DNA of 64,000 nucleotides from Streptomyces diastatochromogenes (lineage in GTDB: Bacteria > Actinomycetota > Actinomycetes > Streptomycetales > Streptomycetaceae): the NCBI RefSeq assembly GCF_002242805.1, contig NZ_MCGQ01000007.1, forward strand, positions 744,001 to 808,000, in the 5' to 3' direction. The position numbers and the translations under genes are program-made. Positions 17,988 through 26,708 of this stretch are shown in pieces. The notes beneath the pieces were generated by a model. It searched no databases. It worked only from the letters and a program-made list of their open reading frames with translations, and was not told where the DNA came from. Positions within the stretch are counted from its first letter, which is position 1. Every line of letters starts with the position of its first letter.

Positions 17988-18025
17988 GGCCGCCGGGGAG
18001 ACCTCGCCCGGTCTCCCCGGCGGCC
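17988..18025 (+). terminator. Perfect 16-bp stem-loop after the FN3/Ig binding protein gene
   Basis: GGCCGCCGGGGAGACC (17988-18003) and GGTCTCCCCGGCGGCC (18010-18025) are perfectly complementary around a 6-nt loop. It starts 8 bases after the stop codon and is followed by a C/A run, not T. It is probably a partial terminator, since the next gene on the same strand starts 30 bp later. Confidence 0.75.
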
Positions 18026-18054
18026 CCCACCCCCAGCGAAGGAGGCGGGCCGAC

Positions 18055-18963
18055 GTGACCGTCGCCGTACCGACCACGCTCGCACCGGCCGCGCCGCGCA
18101 CCCGCGTCCGCGGCGTCACCGCCGTCCGCCACCTGGCCCGCGGCGGCCTGCTCAGCCTCGCCGCCCTGCTGCTCGGCATCACCGCCCAGCTGCTGCTCCT
18201 CAGCGGCGTCCAGCAGCACAGCGCGCAGCACGCCGCGTTCGACGAGCTGCGCGAGCAGCTCGCCCTGGGCACGGCCCCCGTGGCCCAGACCGACCAGCAG
18301 GGCAAGCTGCTGGCGCCGGGCACACCGGTCGCGCTCATCGACGTACCGAGTCTCGGCCTGAACCAGGTCGTGTTCGAGGGCACCGACTCCGCCGTCACGA
18401 CCGACGGCCCCGGTCACCGCCGGGACACCCCGATGCCCGGGCAGGCCGGGACCAGCGTGCTGATGGGCCGGGCGGCCGCGTACGGCGCCCCGTTCGGGCA
18501 CCTGGCCGACCTCGCCGCGGGCGACACCTTCACGGTGACCACCGGCCAGGGCAAGGCCAAGTACCAGGTCATCGACGTACGGCGGGCCGGCGATCCGGCG
18601 CCCGTCCCGCCGGCCGCGGGCAAGGGCCGCCTGGTGCTGGCCACCGCGACCGGCCCCCGTTTCATGCCGGGCGGCATCCTGCGCGTCGACGCCGACCTGA
18701 TCTCCGCGCCCTTCCAGACCCCGGCGGCCGTGATCCGCTCAGGCACCCTGCCGGACTCCGAGCAGCCGCTGGCCCGCCCCTCCGGGGTGCCCTGGCCGCT
18801 GGTGCTGTGGCTGCAGGCGCTGCTCCTCGCGTCCGTCGCCGCGGTGTGGACGTGGCACCGCTGGGGCCGCCACCAGACGTGGATCGTCTTCGCGCCGGTA
18901 GTCGCCGTGCTGGGCCTCCAGGTCGCCACACGCACCACCGAACTGCTCCCGAACCTGCTGTAA
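18055..18963 (+). CDS. Sortase-fold membrane protein lacking catalytic residues
   Basis: A 302-residue protein with an N-terminal helix (about 30-55), an extracellular sortase-like beta-barrel (about 85-225) and two C-terminal helices. The class E-like framework is clear: VALIDVPSLGLNQVVFEGTD, GPGHRRDTPMPGQAGTSVLM, AYGAPFGHLADLAAGDTF. In active sortases the catalytic His follows the equivalent of VLxG and the Cys ends the TLTTC strand. Here these positions read LMGRAA (Arg139) and LVLATATGPRF (Ala198), so transpeptidase activity is not expected. The GTG start has AAGGAGG 8 bases upstream. Position between a binding protein and pstB suggests a structural role in this transporter complex (inference). 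Confidence 0.82.
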   Translation: MTVAVPTTLAPAAPRTRVRGVTAVRHLARGGLLSLAALLLGITAQLLLLSGVQQHSAQHAAFDELREQLALGTAPVAQTDQQGKLLAPGTPVALIDVPSLGLNQVVFEGTDSAVTTDGPGHRRDTPMPGQAGTSVLMGRAAAYGAPFGHLADLAAGDTFTVTTGQGKAKYQVIDVRRAGDPAPVPPAAGKGRLVLATATGPRFMPGGILRVDADLISAPFQTPAAVIRSGTLPDSEQPLARPSGVPWPLVLWLQALLLASVAAVWTWHRWGRHQTWIVFAPVVAVLGLQVATRTTELLPNLL

Positions 18964-18990
18964 CTCCTTGCCCGACCAGAGGTGGCCACC

Positions 18991-19866
18991 ATGACCGAGA
19001 CCGCAGTGACCGAAACCGACGTGACCGACGCAGCCGTGACCGACACCGCCGTACTGCCTGTGGCAGCCCCCGTCCCCGTCCCCGGCGCCGCGCCCGCCAC
19101 CCTGGAGGCCCGCGCGGTCTCGGCCTGGTTCGGCAGCCACCAGGTACTCAGCCGGGTCTCGCTGACCATGCCCGCGGGCCGGGTGACGGCCCTGATCGGC
19201 CCCTCCGGCTGCGGCAAGTCGACCTTCCTGCGCACCCTCAACCGCATGCACGAGCTGATCCCCGGCGCGGCCTTCGGCGGCGAGGTGCTCTTCGAGGGCG
19301 AGGACATCTACGCCCCCGAGCGCCGCCTGACCGACGCCCGCCGCCGGATCGGCATGGTCTTCCAGAAGCCCAACCCGTTCCCCGCGATGTCGATCTACGA
19401 CAACGTGGTGGCCGGCCTCAAGCTCACGGGCACGCGCGTGAGCCGCCGCCAGAAGGACGAGCTGGTGGAGGAGTCGCTGAGCCGGGCGGGCCTGTGGAAG
19501 GAGGTCCGCGACCGGCTCCGCCAGCCCGGCGGCGCGCTGTCGGGCGGCCAGCAGCAGCGCCTGTGCATCGCCCGCGCGCTGGCCGTACGGCCCCGGGTGC
19601 TGCTCATGGACGAGCCGTGCTCGGCGCTCGACCCGACCTCCACCCGCCGGGTCGAGGAGACCATCCACGAACTCGCGGGCCAGGTCACGATCGTGATCGT
19701 CACGCACAACATGCAGCAGGCGGCCCGCGTCTCCGACCAGTGCGCCTTCTTCCTCGCCGAGCAGGGCACCCCCGGCGGCATCGTCGAACACGGCCAGACC
19801 GAACAGATGTTCAACGCCCCGGCGGACCAGCGCACGGCGGACTACGTGGCGGGACGCTTCGGCTGA
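18991..19866 (+). CDS. pstB: Phosphate-type ABC transporter ATPase PstB
   Basis: About 291 residues, a PstB-class ATPase that would energise the PstC/PstA-like permeases. Walker A is GPSGCGKST, the PstB-specific segment is [19 protein letters not shown], the signature is [14 protein letters not shown], Walker B is [16 protein letters not shown], and the H loop is [13 protein letters not shown]. An N-terminal Thr/Val/Ala-rich extension of about 35 residues is not typical. ATG 18991 is favoured by AGAGG 8 bases upstream; GTG 18982 is an alternative. It is the last gene of the cassette, converging on the M55 peptidase gene with a 12-bp gap. Confidence 0.92.
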   Translation: MTETAVTETDVTDAAVTDTAVLPVAAPVPVPGAAPATLEARAVSAWFGSHQVLSRVSLTMPAGRVTALIGPSGCGKSTFLRTLNRMHELIPGAAFGGEVLFEGEDIYAPERRLTDARRRIGMVFQKPNPFPAMSIYDNVVAGLKLTGTRVSRRQKDELVEESLSRAGLWKEVRDRLRQPGGALSGGQQQRLCIARALAVRPRVLLMDEPCSALDPTSTRRVEETIHELAGQVTIVIVTHNMQQAARVSDQCAFFLAEQGTPGGIVEHGQTEQMFNAPADQRTADYVAGRFG

Positions 19867-19878
19867 GACTCGCGGGCC

Positions 19879-20709
19879 CTAGCAGTACGGCGGCTGGTTG
19901 GTGAGCGAGGCCGCCACGCGCATCCACACGCCGAACAGCCGGTACAGGGACGGAAGGTCGCCGCTCACCCGGACCGTCCGGCTGTCGTCCGCGGTGACCC
20001 CGGGGATGCCGAGCAGCGTGGACGCGACCGAGGCGGACTGCCAGCGGACGGCGAGGGTCGCCTCGGCGGCGGGGGCCGGCGGGAGCGCGGGCCTCTGAGT
20101 CAGCGCCCGCGCCACGCCCTCCTCGATGGCCTCGCGTGCCTCGGCCGCCGGGCGCAGTCTGGCCGCGAACCGGTCGTGGGCGTACTTCACGGGGACGGTG
20201 ACGACCGACGCGTCCCACGCCGTCATCTCCGCGCACGCGGCGTCGTCACCCGTGAGGGCCACCACGGGGACGCCCAGGGCCGCCGCGGTGGCGTGGGCGA
20301 GGCCGATCTCCCCGACGGGGCGGCCGTCCAGCCAGATGTCCTCGATCTCGTGGCCCATGAAGCTGTGGCTGAGCACGCCCAGGGCACCGGCGCGGGAGTG
20401 GTAGCCGACACAGAGCGCGGCGTCGTACTCGGGCCCGAGCCCCTCCAGCATGCCCATCTGCTTGGGCTTGCCGCGGACCAGGCGGGCGGCCGGGTGCAGC
20501 GCCTCGGGCAGCAGGTTGCGCATCGGCCCGTGGGCGTCGTTCACGAGGATGTCCGTCGCGCCCGCCGCCAGCGCGCCTCGCACGACCGCGTTGACGTCCT
20601 CGGCCATCATGGAGCGGCCCCGCTCGTAGTCCCGGCCGCCGGGCTGGACGTCGTCGGCGTCGACGAGCCCGGTGATGCCCTCCATGTCCACGCTCAGATA
20701 TATCCGCAC
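19879..20709 (-). CDS. M55 family D-aminopeptidase (DppA-like)
   Basis: A 276-residue zinc aminopeptidase of the DppA family, which releases N-terminal D-amino acids from peptides. Metal and active-site motifs are present: SVDMEGITG near the N-terminus, NDAHGPMRNLLPE, CVGYHSRAGA and LSHSFMGHEIEDIWLDG. No export signal is seen. The GTG at 20709 begins VRIYLSVDMEG; no Shine-Dalgarno is visible, but a TAGGGT hexamer ends 7 bases upstream, so a leaderless transcript is plausible. A palindrome (20726-20744) overlaps this region. It may recycle or degrade D-amino-acid peptides, perhaps from cell wall. Confidence 0.9.
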   Translation of the reverse strand: MRIYLSVDMEGITGLVDADDVQPGGRDYERGRSMMAEDVNAVVRGALAAGATDILVNDAHGPMRNLLPEALHPAARLVRGKPKQMGMLEGLGPEYDAALCVGYHSRAGALGVLSHSFMGHEIEDIWLDGRPVGEIGLAHATAAALGVPVVALTGDDAACAEMTAWDASVVTVPVKYAHDRFAARLRPAAEAREAIEEGVARALTQRPALPPAPAAEATLAVRWQSASVASTLLGIPGVTADDSRTVRVSGDLPSLYRLFGVWMRVAASLTNQPPYC

Positions 20710-20725
20710 ACCGCCGACCCTATCG

Positions 20726-20744
20726 ACCCTACGTAATGTAGGTT
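20726..20744. promoter_or_regulatory. Palindrome shared with 21113-21131
   Basis: ACCCTACGTAATGTAGGTT: arms ACCCTAC and GTAGGTT around a 5-nt centre, 6 of 7 positions paired. The same design occurs at 21113. It lies between the divergent D-aminopeptidase and small membrane protein genes and could be an operator, or back-to-back TAGGGT -10 elements. Confidence 0.6.
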
Positions 20745-20787
20745 CCCAACCGCCAACGGCCACACGTCTGTTCTTCGGGGGAACACC

Positions 20788-21069
20788 ATGCAGGACACGG
20801 AAACGGAGCCCAGCCCAGCGCGGGAGGCCGGTGTGCGCGGTCTCGCCCCGACGCTGACCCTGCTGCTCGGCAGCCTCCTCGTCGCCGCCGTCGGCGTGTA
20901 CGAGCTGTGCGGCTTCGGGCTGCACAGCCTCGACCGGCGCCCGCACCTGTTCAGCGACGGCCTGGCGACCGGCGGGGTGATCGTCGCCGTGGTGGCGGCC
21001 GGGGCGGCGGCGGGCAACCTGGCGTGGACCCTGGCGGCGGCCCGGCGCGGCGGCGAAGGACCGGGATGA
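20788..21069 (+). CDS. Small two-helix membrane protein
   Basis: A 93-residue protein of unknown function. Two hydrophobic helices are visible: TLTLLLGSLLVAAVGVYELC (about 22-41) and VIVAVVAAGAAAGNLAW (about 62-78), joined by a charged loop (LDRRPHLFSDG). A GGGGGAA element precedes the ATG. It lies between the divergent D-aminopeptidase gene and the MprF-like gene, and has palindromes on both sides, which suggests co-regulation with one or both. I recognise no family. Confidence 0.7.
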   Translation: MQDTETEPSPAREAGVRGLAPTLTLLLGSLLVAAVGVYELCGFGLHSLDRRPHLFSDGLATGGVIVAVVAAGAAAGNLAWTLAAARRGGEGPG

Positions 21070-21084
21070 GATCCTGTGCGCAGA

Positions 21085-21106
21085 CATGTGTACACCCGTA
21101 CACATG
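21085..21106. promoter_or_regulatory. Perfect 22-bp palindrome, likely operator
   Basis: CATGTGTAC (21085-21093) and GTACACATG (21098-21106) are perfect inverted 9-bp arms around ACCC. It lies in the promoter region of the MprF-like gene. Size and symmetry fit a TetR- or GntR-class operator; the cognate regulator is not in the immediate vicinity. Confidence 0.65.
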
Positions 21107-21112
21107 AGCGGT

Positions 21113-21131
21113 ACCCTACGAGCTGTAGGGT
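21113..21131. promoter_or_regulatory. Palindrome shared with 20726-20744
   Basis: ACCCTACGAGCTGTAGGGT: perfect 7-bp arms around a 5-nt centre, matching 15 of 19 positions of the copy at 20726. Its right arm contains TAGGGT, which may be the -10 element of the MprF-like gene, so binding there would block transcription. Confidence 0.6.
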
Positions 21132-21170
21132 CAGCGTTGCCCCGTCCCCCTCCCCAAGGTGCCCGCCACC

Positions 21171-22991
21171 ATGCCCGCACAGCAGTCGAGCCTGAACACC
21201 CCACAGGTCCCCGCTCAGCGCAAACCCCGCGCCCGCATCTCCTTCCCGCGCACCGGTGACGGCCGGCTGCGGAAGCGGGCGGCGACGGCCACTGTCTGGT
21301 ACCTGCGTCTGCAGGTGGTGCTCAACATCGTGGCGGTCGTCTCGCTGCCGTTCCGCGAGGAGGTGCACGAGCACAACGGGGGCGCGTTCTTCACGCCGTA
21401 CCTGGCCACCGCCGGCCTGGGCTCGGCGGCCCTCGCCCTCTTCCTCGCGGTCGTGATGCGCCGCCGCAAGCGTGCCGCCTGGGTCTTCAACCTCCTCCTG
21501 GCCGGCCCGCTCTTCTCCCTCTACGTCCTCGCCCTCACCCGCGACCCCTACCGCGAGCACCTCTTCAACTGGCTCTCCGCCACCCTGACCGGCCTGTTCG
21601 TGGCCGCCCTGCTGCTCGGCCGACGCGAGTTCGACGCCATCGGCGACCGCTCCAACCCGCGCCTGGCGCTCGCCGTCGGCACCGGCGGCACCCTGCTCAG
21701 CGCCGCCCTCGGCACCCTGCTCGTACACGAGACGAACAAGCTGCCCGGCGCCACCCTCAAGGACGAGATCGCCTACACCCTGCTGCGCGGCATCAGCGTC
21801 GGCCCGCTCGCCGACCGTGTCGACGCCGTCGACGCCCCCCGCTGGACGGACGTGATCGTCAACGTCCTGATCGCGGCGACCTTCCTCCTGGTCCTCTACG
21901 CCTGCTTCCGCGCCCCCCGAGGCGCCTGCCTGCTGGCCGCGGAGGACGAGCGGAAGCTGCGCGCGCTGCTGGACCGGCACGGCGAACGCGACTCCCTCGG
22001 CTACTTCGCGCTGCGCCGCGACAAGGCCGTCGTCTTCTCCCCCAGCGGCAAGGCGGCCGTCACCTACCGCGTCGTCGGCGGCGTCAGCCTGGCCTCCGGC
22101 GACCCCCTCGGCGACCTTGAGGCCTGGCCCGGCGCCATCGACGCCTGGCTGGCCGAGGCCCGCCGCCACGCCTGGACGCCGGCCGTCATGGGCGCGAGCG
22201 AGGAGGCCGGCACCGTCTACGCCCGCCACGGTCTTGACGCCCTCGAACTGGGTGACGAGGCGATCGTCGACCTGGCCGACTTCACCCTCGAAGGCCGGGC
22301 CATGCGTGTGGTCCGCCAGGCCCACAACCGTGTCCGCCGGGCCGGCTACACGGTCCGCATCCGCCGCCACGAGGAGATCCCGGACGAGGAGATGGCCCTC
22401 CTCGTCGACCGCGCCGACCACTGGCGCGACGGCACCACCGAGCGCGGCTTCTCCATGGCCCTGGGCCGCCTCGGCGACCCCGGCGACGGCCGCTGCGTGA
22501 TGCTGGAGTGCCGGGACGCGGACGACGTCCCCCGGGCTCTGCTCAGCTTCGTCCCCTGGGGCGAACAGGGCCTCTCCCTCGACCTGATGCGCCGCGACCG
22601 CGACTGCGAGAACGGCCTGATGGAGTACATGGTCGTGGAACTCCTGCTGCGGGCCGAGGAGCTGGGTGTCCAGCGGGTGTCCCTGAACTTCGCGATGTTC
22701 CGCTCGGTCTTCGAACGCGGCTCCCGCCTCGGCGCCGGGCCCGTGCTCCGCCTCTGGCGCTCGGTCCTCACCTTCTTCTCCCGCTGGTGGCAGATCGAGT
22801 CCCTGTACCGCGCGAACGCCAAGTACCGCCCGGTGTGGGAGCCGCGGTTCCTGCTGTTCGCGAAGAGCAGTGACATCCCGCGCATCGGCCTGGCGAGCGC
22901 CCGGGCGGAGGGCTTCCTCGCCCCACCCGCCCTCCCGGCCCTCACCCGCCGCAGGCACCGGACCTGCCCGGAGGTCACTTCACCCCGGTAG
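21171..22991 (+). CDS. MprF-like DUF2156 (phosphatidylglycerol lysyltransferase domain) protein
   Basis: About 606 residues. The N-terminal 270 residues carry about six transmembrane helices, fewer than full MprF flippases. The C-terminal 330 residues form the DUF2156/LPG synthase domain, an acyltransferase-like fold that in MprF uses aminoacyl-tRNA to modify phosphatidylglycerol. Visible pieces are GGVSLASGDPLGDLEAWPGA, GYTVRIRRHEEIPDEEM, DLMRRDRDCENGLMEYMVVE and VSLNFAMFRSVFERGSRL. ATG 21171 is chosen; GTG 21159 is in frame. It would act in the plasma membrane and might change surface charge. The 3' end overlaps the convergent peptidase gene by 17 bp. Confidence 0.87.
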   Translation: MPAQQSSLNTPQVPAQRKPRARISFPRTGDGRLRKRAATATVWYLRLQVVLNIVAVVSLPFREEVHEHNGGAFFTPYLATAGLGSAALALFLAVVMRRRKRAAWVFNLLLAGPLFSLYVLALTRDPYREHLFNWLSATLTGLFVAALLLGRREFDAIGDRSNPRLALAVGTGGTLLSAALGTLLVHETNKLPGATLKDEIAYTLLRGISVGPLADRVDAVDAPRWTDVIVNVLIAATFLLVLYACFRAPRGACLLAAEDERKLRALLDRHGERDSLGYFALRRDKAVVFSPSGKAAVTYRVVGGVSLASGDPLGDLEAWPGAIDAWLAEARRHAWTPAVMGASEEAGTVYARHGLDALELGDEAIVDLADFTLEGRAMRVVRQAHNRVRRAGYTVRIRRHEEIPDEEMALLVDRADHWRDGTTERGFSMALGRLGDPGDGRCVMLECRDADDVPRALLSFVPWGEQGLSLDLMRRDRDCENGLMEYMVVELLLRAEELGVQRVSLNFAMFRSVFERGSRLGAGPVLRLWRSVLTFFSRWWQIESLYRANAKYRPVWEPRFLLFAKSSDIPRIGLASARAEGFLAPPALPALTRRRHRTCPEVTSPR

Positions 22992-24246
22992 TCCGCAGCA
23001 CGGTGAGCACGAGGGTCCGCGCCACCTCCACCACCTCACGAAGGGACACACACTCCCGGGGGCTGTGCGCGACCCGCACGTCCCCCGGCCCGTACTGCAG
23101 CGTCGGGATCCCGGCCCCGGCGTACAGCCGCAGATCGCTCCCGTACGGCGCCCCGCGCTCCCGGGGCCGGCTCGCCCAGCCGTTGGCGTCGGCGCAGGCG
23201 TCACGCACCTCGTCCCGCAACGGATGCCCCTCCGCGAGCCGCCCGCTCGCGAACTGCCCACCCGTCCAGCTCACGCTCGCCGGATGCTCTCGCAGCCAGG
23301 GGTGCCCGGCGCAGGCCTCGGCCACACAACGCTCGAACTCAGCGCGCGCCCCGGCCGGTTCCTCACCCAGCCGCACCCCGAGCCGCCCCTCGGCGACCAG
23401 CAGGTCGGGCACGCTGCTCGCCCAGTCACCGGACCGCAGGGTGCCGACGGAGAGGGCGTACGGGATCGGGTACTCGGCCATCAGCGGTGAGGGGTCGGCG
23501 TTGCGGGACGCCTCCAGGCGGGCCAACGCCTCGTGGAGCGGCAGGTAGGCGTCGATCGCGCTGACCCCGGCGTCCCGCGAGCTGGCGTGGGCGGCCTTGC
23601 CCGGCACGGAGAGGCGGAAGGTCAGCGCACCGGCGTTGGCGGTGATGAGCGTCCCCCCGGTCGGCTCGGTGATGACGCAGGCGTCACCGCCGTACCCCCG
23701 CTTCAGCGTGCCGAACGCACCGATCCCACCGTCCTCCTCCCCCACGACGAAATGCACGGCAACCCGCCCCCGCAGCCGAAGCCCCGCGGCCCTGATGGCG
23801 GCGAGCGCGGCGAGATGGGCGACGACCCCCGCCTTCATGTCACAGGCACCCCGCCCGTACACGAGGTCGTCCCCGACCACCCGCGGCACGAACGGATCCC
23901 CGTCCCAGGCGGCGGGATCCCCGGGCGGTACGACATCCACGTGGCCCTGGAGAATCAACGTCGGCCCGTCACCGCCGCCCTCGGTGAGCCCCACCAGCCC
24001 CCACGCCTCCTCGCGCGGCACCTCCATACCGGGAAACGCCGGGTCGGCCAGCAGCGCGGGCAGATCCATGGACCACAGATCGACCTCGAGCCCGAGCCGC
24101 TCCAGCCACCCGCCCAGCCGATGCTGAATCTCCGACTCGGCGGCACTCCCGGTCACACTCGGAATCCGGATCAGCTCCATCAGCATCCGCCCGACGGCCG
24201 CCTCGTCGACACGAGCGAGGGCAGCAGCCTCCTGATCACTGAGCAC
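22975..24246 (-). CDS. M20 family metallopeptidase (ArgE/DapE type)
   Basis: A 423-residue di-zinc hydrolase of the ArgE/DapE/ACY1 family, which removes acyl groups or C-terminal residues from amino-acid derivatives or peptides. Metal ligands are visible in LILQGHVDVVPPGD and YGRGACDMKAGVVAH, with the catalytic Glu pair in VVGEEDGGIG. The dimerisation (lid) domain follows GKAAHASSRDAGVSAID. The GTG start at 24246 has GGGAGGGGAG upstream. It is cytoplasmic. It converges on the MprF-like gene, and the kinase gene upstream is on the same strand after a gap with a possible hairpin, so it is probably a separate transcription unit. Substrate unknown. Confidence 0.9.
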   Translation of the reverse strand: MLSDQEAAALARVDEAAVGRMLMELIRIPSVTGSAAESEIQHRLGGWLERLGLEVDLWSMDLPALLADPAFPGMEVPREEAWGLVGLTEGGGDGPTLILQGHVDVVPPGDPAAWDGDPFVPRVVGDDLVYGRGACDMKAGVVAHLAALAAIRAAGLRLRGRVAVHFVVGEEDGGIGAFGTLKRGYGGDACVITEPTGGTLITANAGALTFRLSVPGKAAHASSRDAGVSAIDAYLPLHEALARLEASRNADPSPLMAEYPIPYALSVGTLRSGDWASSVPDLLVAEGRLGVRLGEEPAGARAEFERCVAEACAGHPWLREHPASVSWTGGQFASGRLAEGHPLRDEVRDACADANGWASRPRERGAPYGSDLRLYAGAGIPTLQYGPGDVRVAHSPRECVSLREVVEVARTLVLTVLRTTGVK

Positions 24247-24359
24247 GGGAACTCCCCTCCCGAGGCAACACGTCCGCCCCGATCATGACCCTCACGAGCC
24301 ACGGGGAACACCCCACACGGCAACCCGCACCCGCCGACGGCGAATCCGCCCCACGGGGG

Positions 24360-24403
24360 CCACCCGCACCCGACGACGATGGCTGTACGGGTGGTGCGGG
24401 TGG
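24360..24403 (-). terminator. Long-loop stem downstream of the kinase gene
   Basis: CCACCCGCACC (24360-24370) and GGTGCGGGTGG (24393-24403) are perfect 11-bp arms around a 22-nt loop, 32 bp after the stop of the minus-strand kinase gene. It is a plausible terminator but has no T tract. Confidence 0.5.
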
Positions 24404-24435
24404 GAACACTCAAAGCCGAAGGCGAAGCCGAGGCG

Positions 24436-25850
24436 TCAGACCCCGCCCCCCACCGTGAAGCCAATCACCGCCCCGCCCCCTTCCCGCCGAAAGGCGAACG
24501 GCGCCCCACCATGCGCCATGGCAACCTCACGCACGATGGACAACCCGAGCCCCGACCCCGGCAGAGACCGCGCATCGGCAGCCCGATAGAACCGGTCGAA
24601 GATCCGAATCAGATCACCCTCCGCAATCCCAGGCCCCCGGTCCAGCACCTCCACCCGCACCGTCCCCGGCCGCGAAGGCCCCATGATGTTGATCTCGATC
24701 GGCTCCTTCCCGCCCCGATCGAACTTCGCCGCGTTCTCGACCAGATTGGACAAGGCCCGCTGCAGCATCCCCGGCCGCCCGTCCGTCCGCGTGTCCCCAC
24801 TGGTCCGCAACACGATCTCCCGCCCCGTACGCCGCTTGGCCAGCCCCATCACGTCCTCGGCGATATCGGCGAGATCCACCCGCTGCGGCGGCTCCGTGTC
24901 GGACTGCCCCGCCGCGAGATCGACCAGCTCATTGACCAGATCGGTCAGCTCCCGCGCCTCCTGCGTGAGATCGGCGACGAGTTCCTCCCGAGTCGCCGGC
25001 GGAAGCTCGTCGATCCTGCGCAGCAGCGAGATGTTCGTACGCAACGACGTCAGCGGCGTCCGCAGCTCGTGCCCCGCGTCCTGGACCAGCCGCCGCTGAT
25101 CCTCCTCGGACTGCGCGAGCCGCCCCAGCATCCGGTCGAAGGCACGCCCGAGCCGCCCCACCTCGTCCAGACCCGCGACCGGCACCTCGATGCCCAGCTG
25201 CCGGGTGCGGGCCACGACCTCCGCGGCGGAGGTGAGTATCACCAGACGCCGGGTGATCCGCCGGGCCAGCCACCAGCCGAACAACCCCGCGGCCACCACG
25301 ACCGCCGCCATCAGGATCAGCGTCCGCTGCTGCAGCGCCCGCAGCAGATCCTCGGTGTCGCTGAACTCCTGCGCGACCTGCACCGCGCCCTTCCCGTCGC
25401 CGAGCGAGATGGTGGCGATGCGGAACAGGTCCGTGTCGACCTGGACGTCCTTGTGCTGAACCACCCGGCCGGCCGCTTCCGCGGTGGCCACGGCCTTGTC
25501 CCGGACGGTGACGGGCAGCACCGGACTGCCGTGGTCGACGATCTGCCCCTGCGCGCCGAGCACCTGTACGTCGGTCCGGGCCGGCCGGACCAGATCATGG
25601 CCGGGGCGGGAGGAGGAGAAGTCCTCCGGGACCATCTCGTGCTGCCGTACCTCGTCCTGCACGTCCTGCACGACCTGCGTGAACACCGACTGCTGGTCGA
25701 CCCGGACCAGGCGCGCCGCGGAGCCGTAGGACAGGATGCCGACGAGGATCGTCACGGCGGCGGTGACGGCCGCGAAGGACACCGCGAAGGTGGTGCGCAG
25801 AGAGACGAGCTTGGGCCGGGGCCCGGCCGGCAGCCGCCAGCGGCGGCCCA

Positions 25851-25851
<1 letters not shown>
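24436..25851 (-). CDS. OmpR-partner sensor histidine kinase (MprB-like)
   Basis: A 471-residue membrane kinase. Helix 1 is near residues 20-45 (FAVSFAAVTAAVTILVGIL). An extracytoplasmic sensor region of about 110 residues, helix 2 (LILMAAVVVAAGLFGWWLA), a HAMP domain (RRLVILTSAAEVVARTRQLG) and HisKA with DAGHELRTPLTSLR follow. The ATPase has NLVENAAKFDR, DRGPGIAEGDLIRIFDRFYR and GSGLGLSIVREVAMAHGG. Its GTG start shares a G with the regulator's stop (TAGTG), so the pair is coupled. Domain layout matches the MprB envelope-stress kinases of actinobacteria; the signal is not known. Confidence 0.93.
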
Positions 25852-26585
<734 letters not shown>

Positions 26586-26708
26586 ATCCCCAGTCTGCCA
26601 AGGCCTCCGGCGGTTCGGCCGGGACGAGCGGGTCTACGATCACCCTTTTTACCCGGCTCTCACCGTCACAGGGGCAACCTCGGCCGGAGGCCTACCGTCT
26701 TTTCACCG

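Noticed and set aside
18055..18963. Functional housekeeping sortase
   Set aside because: The catalytic His and Cys positions are Arg and Ala, and no sorting-signal proteins were seen in the cassette.
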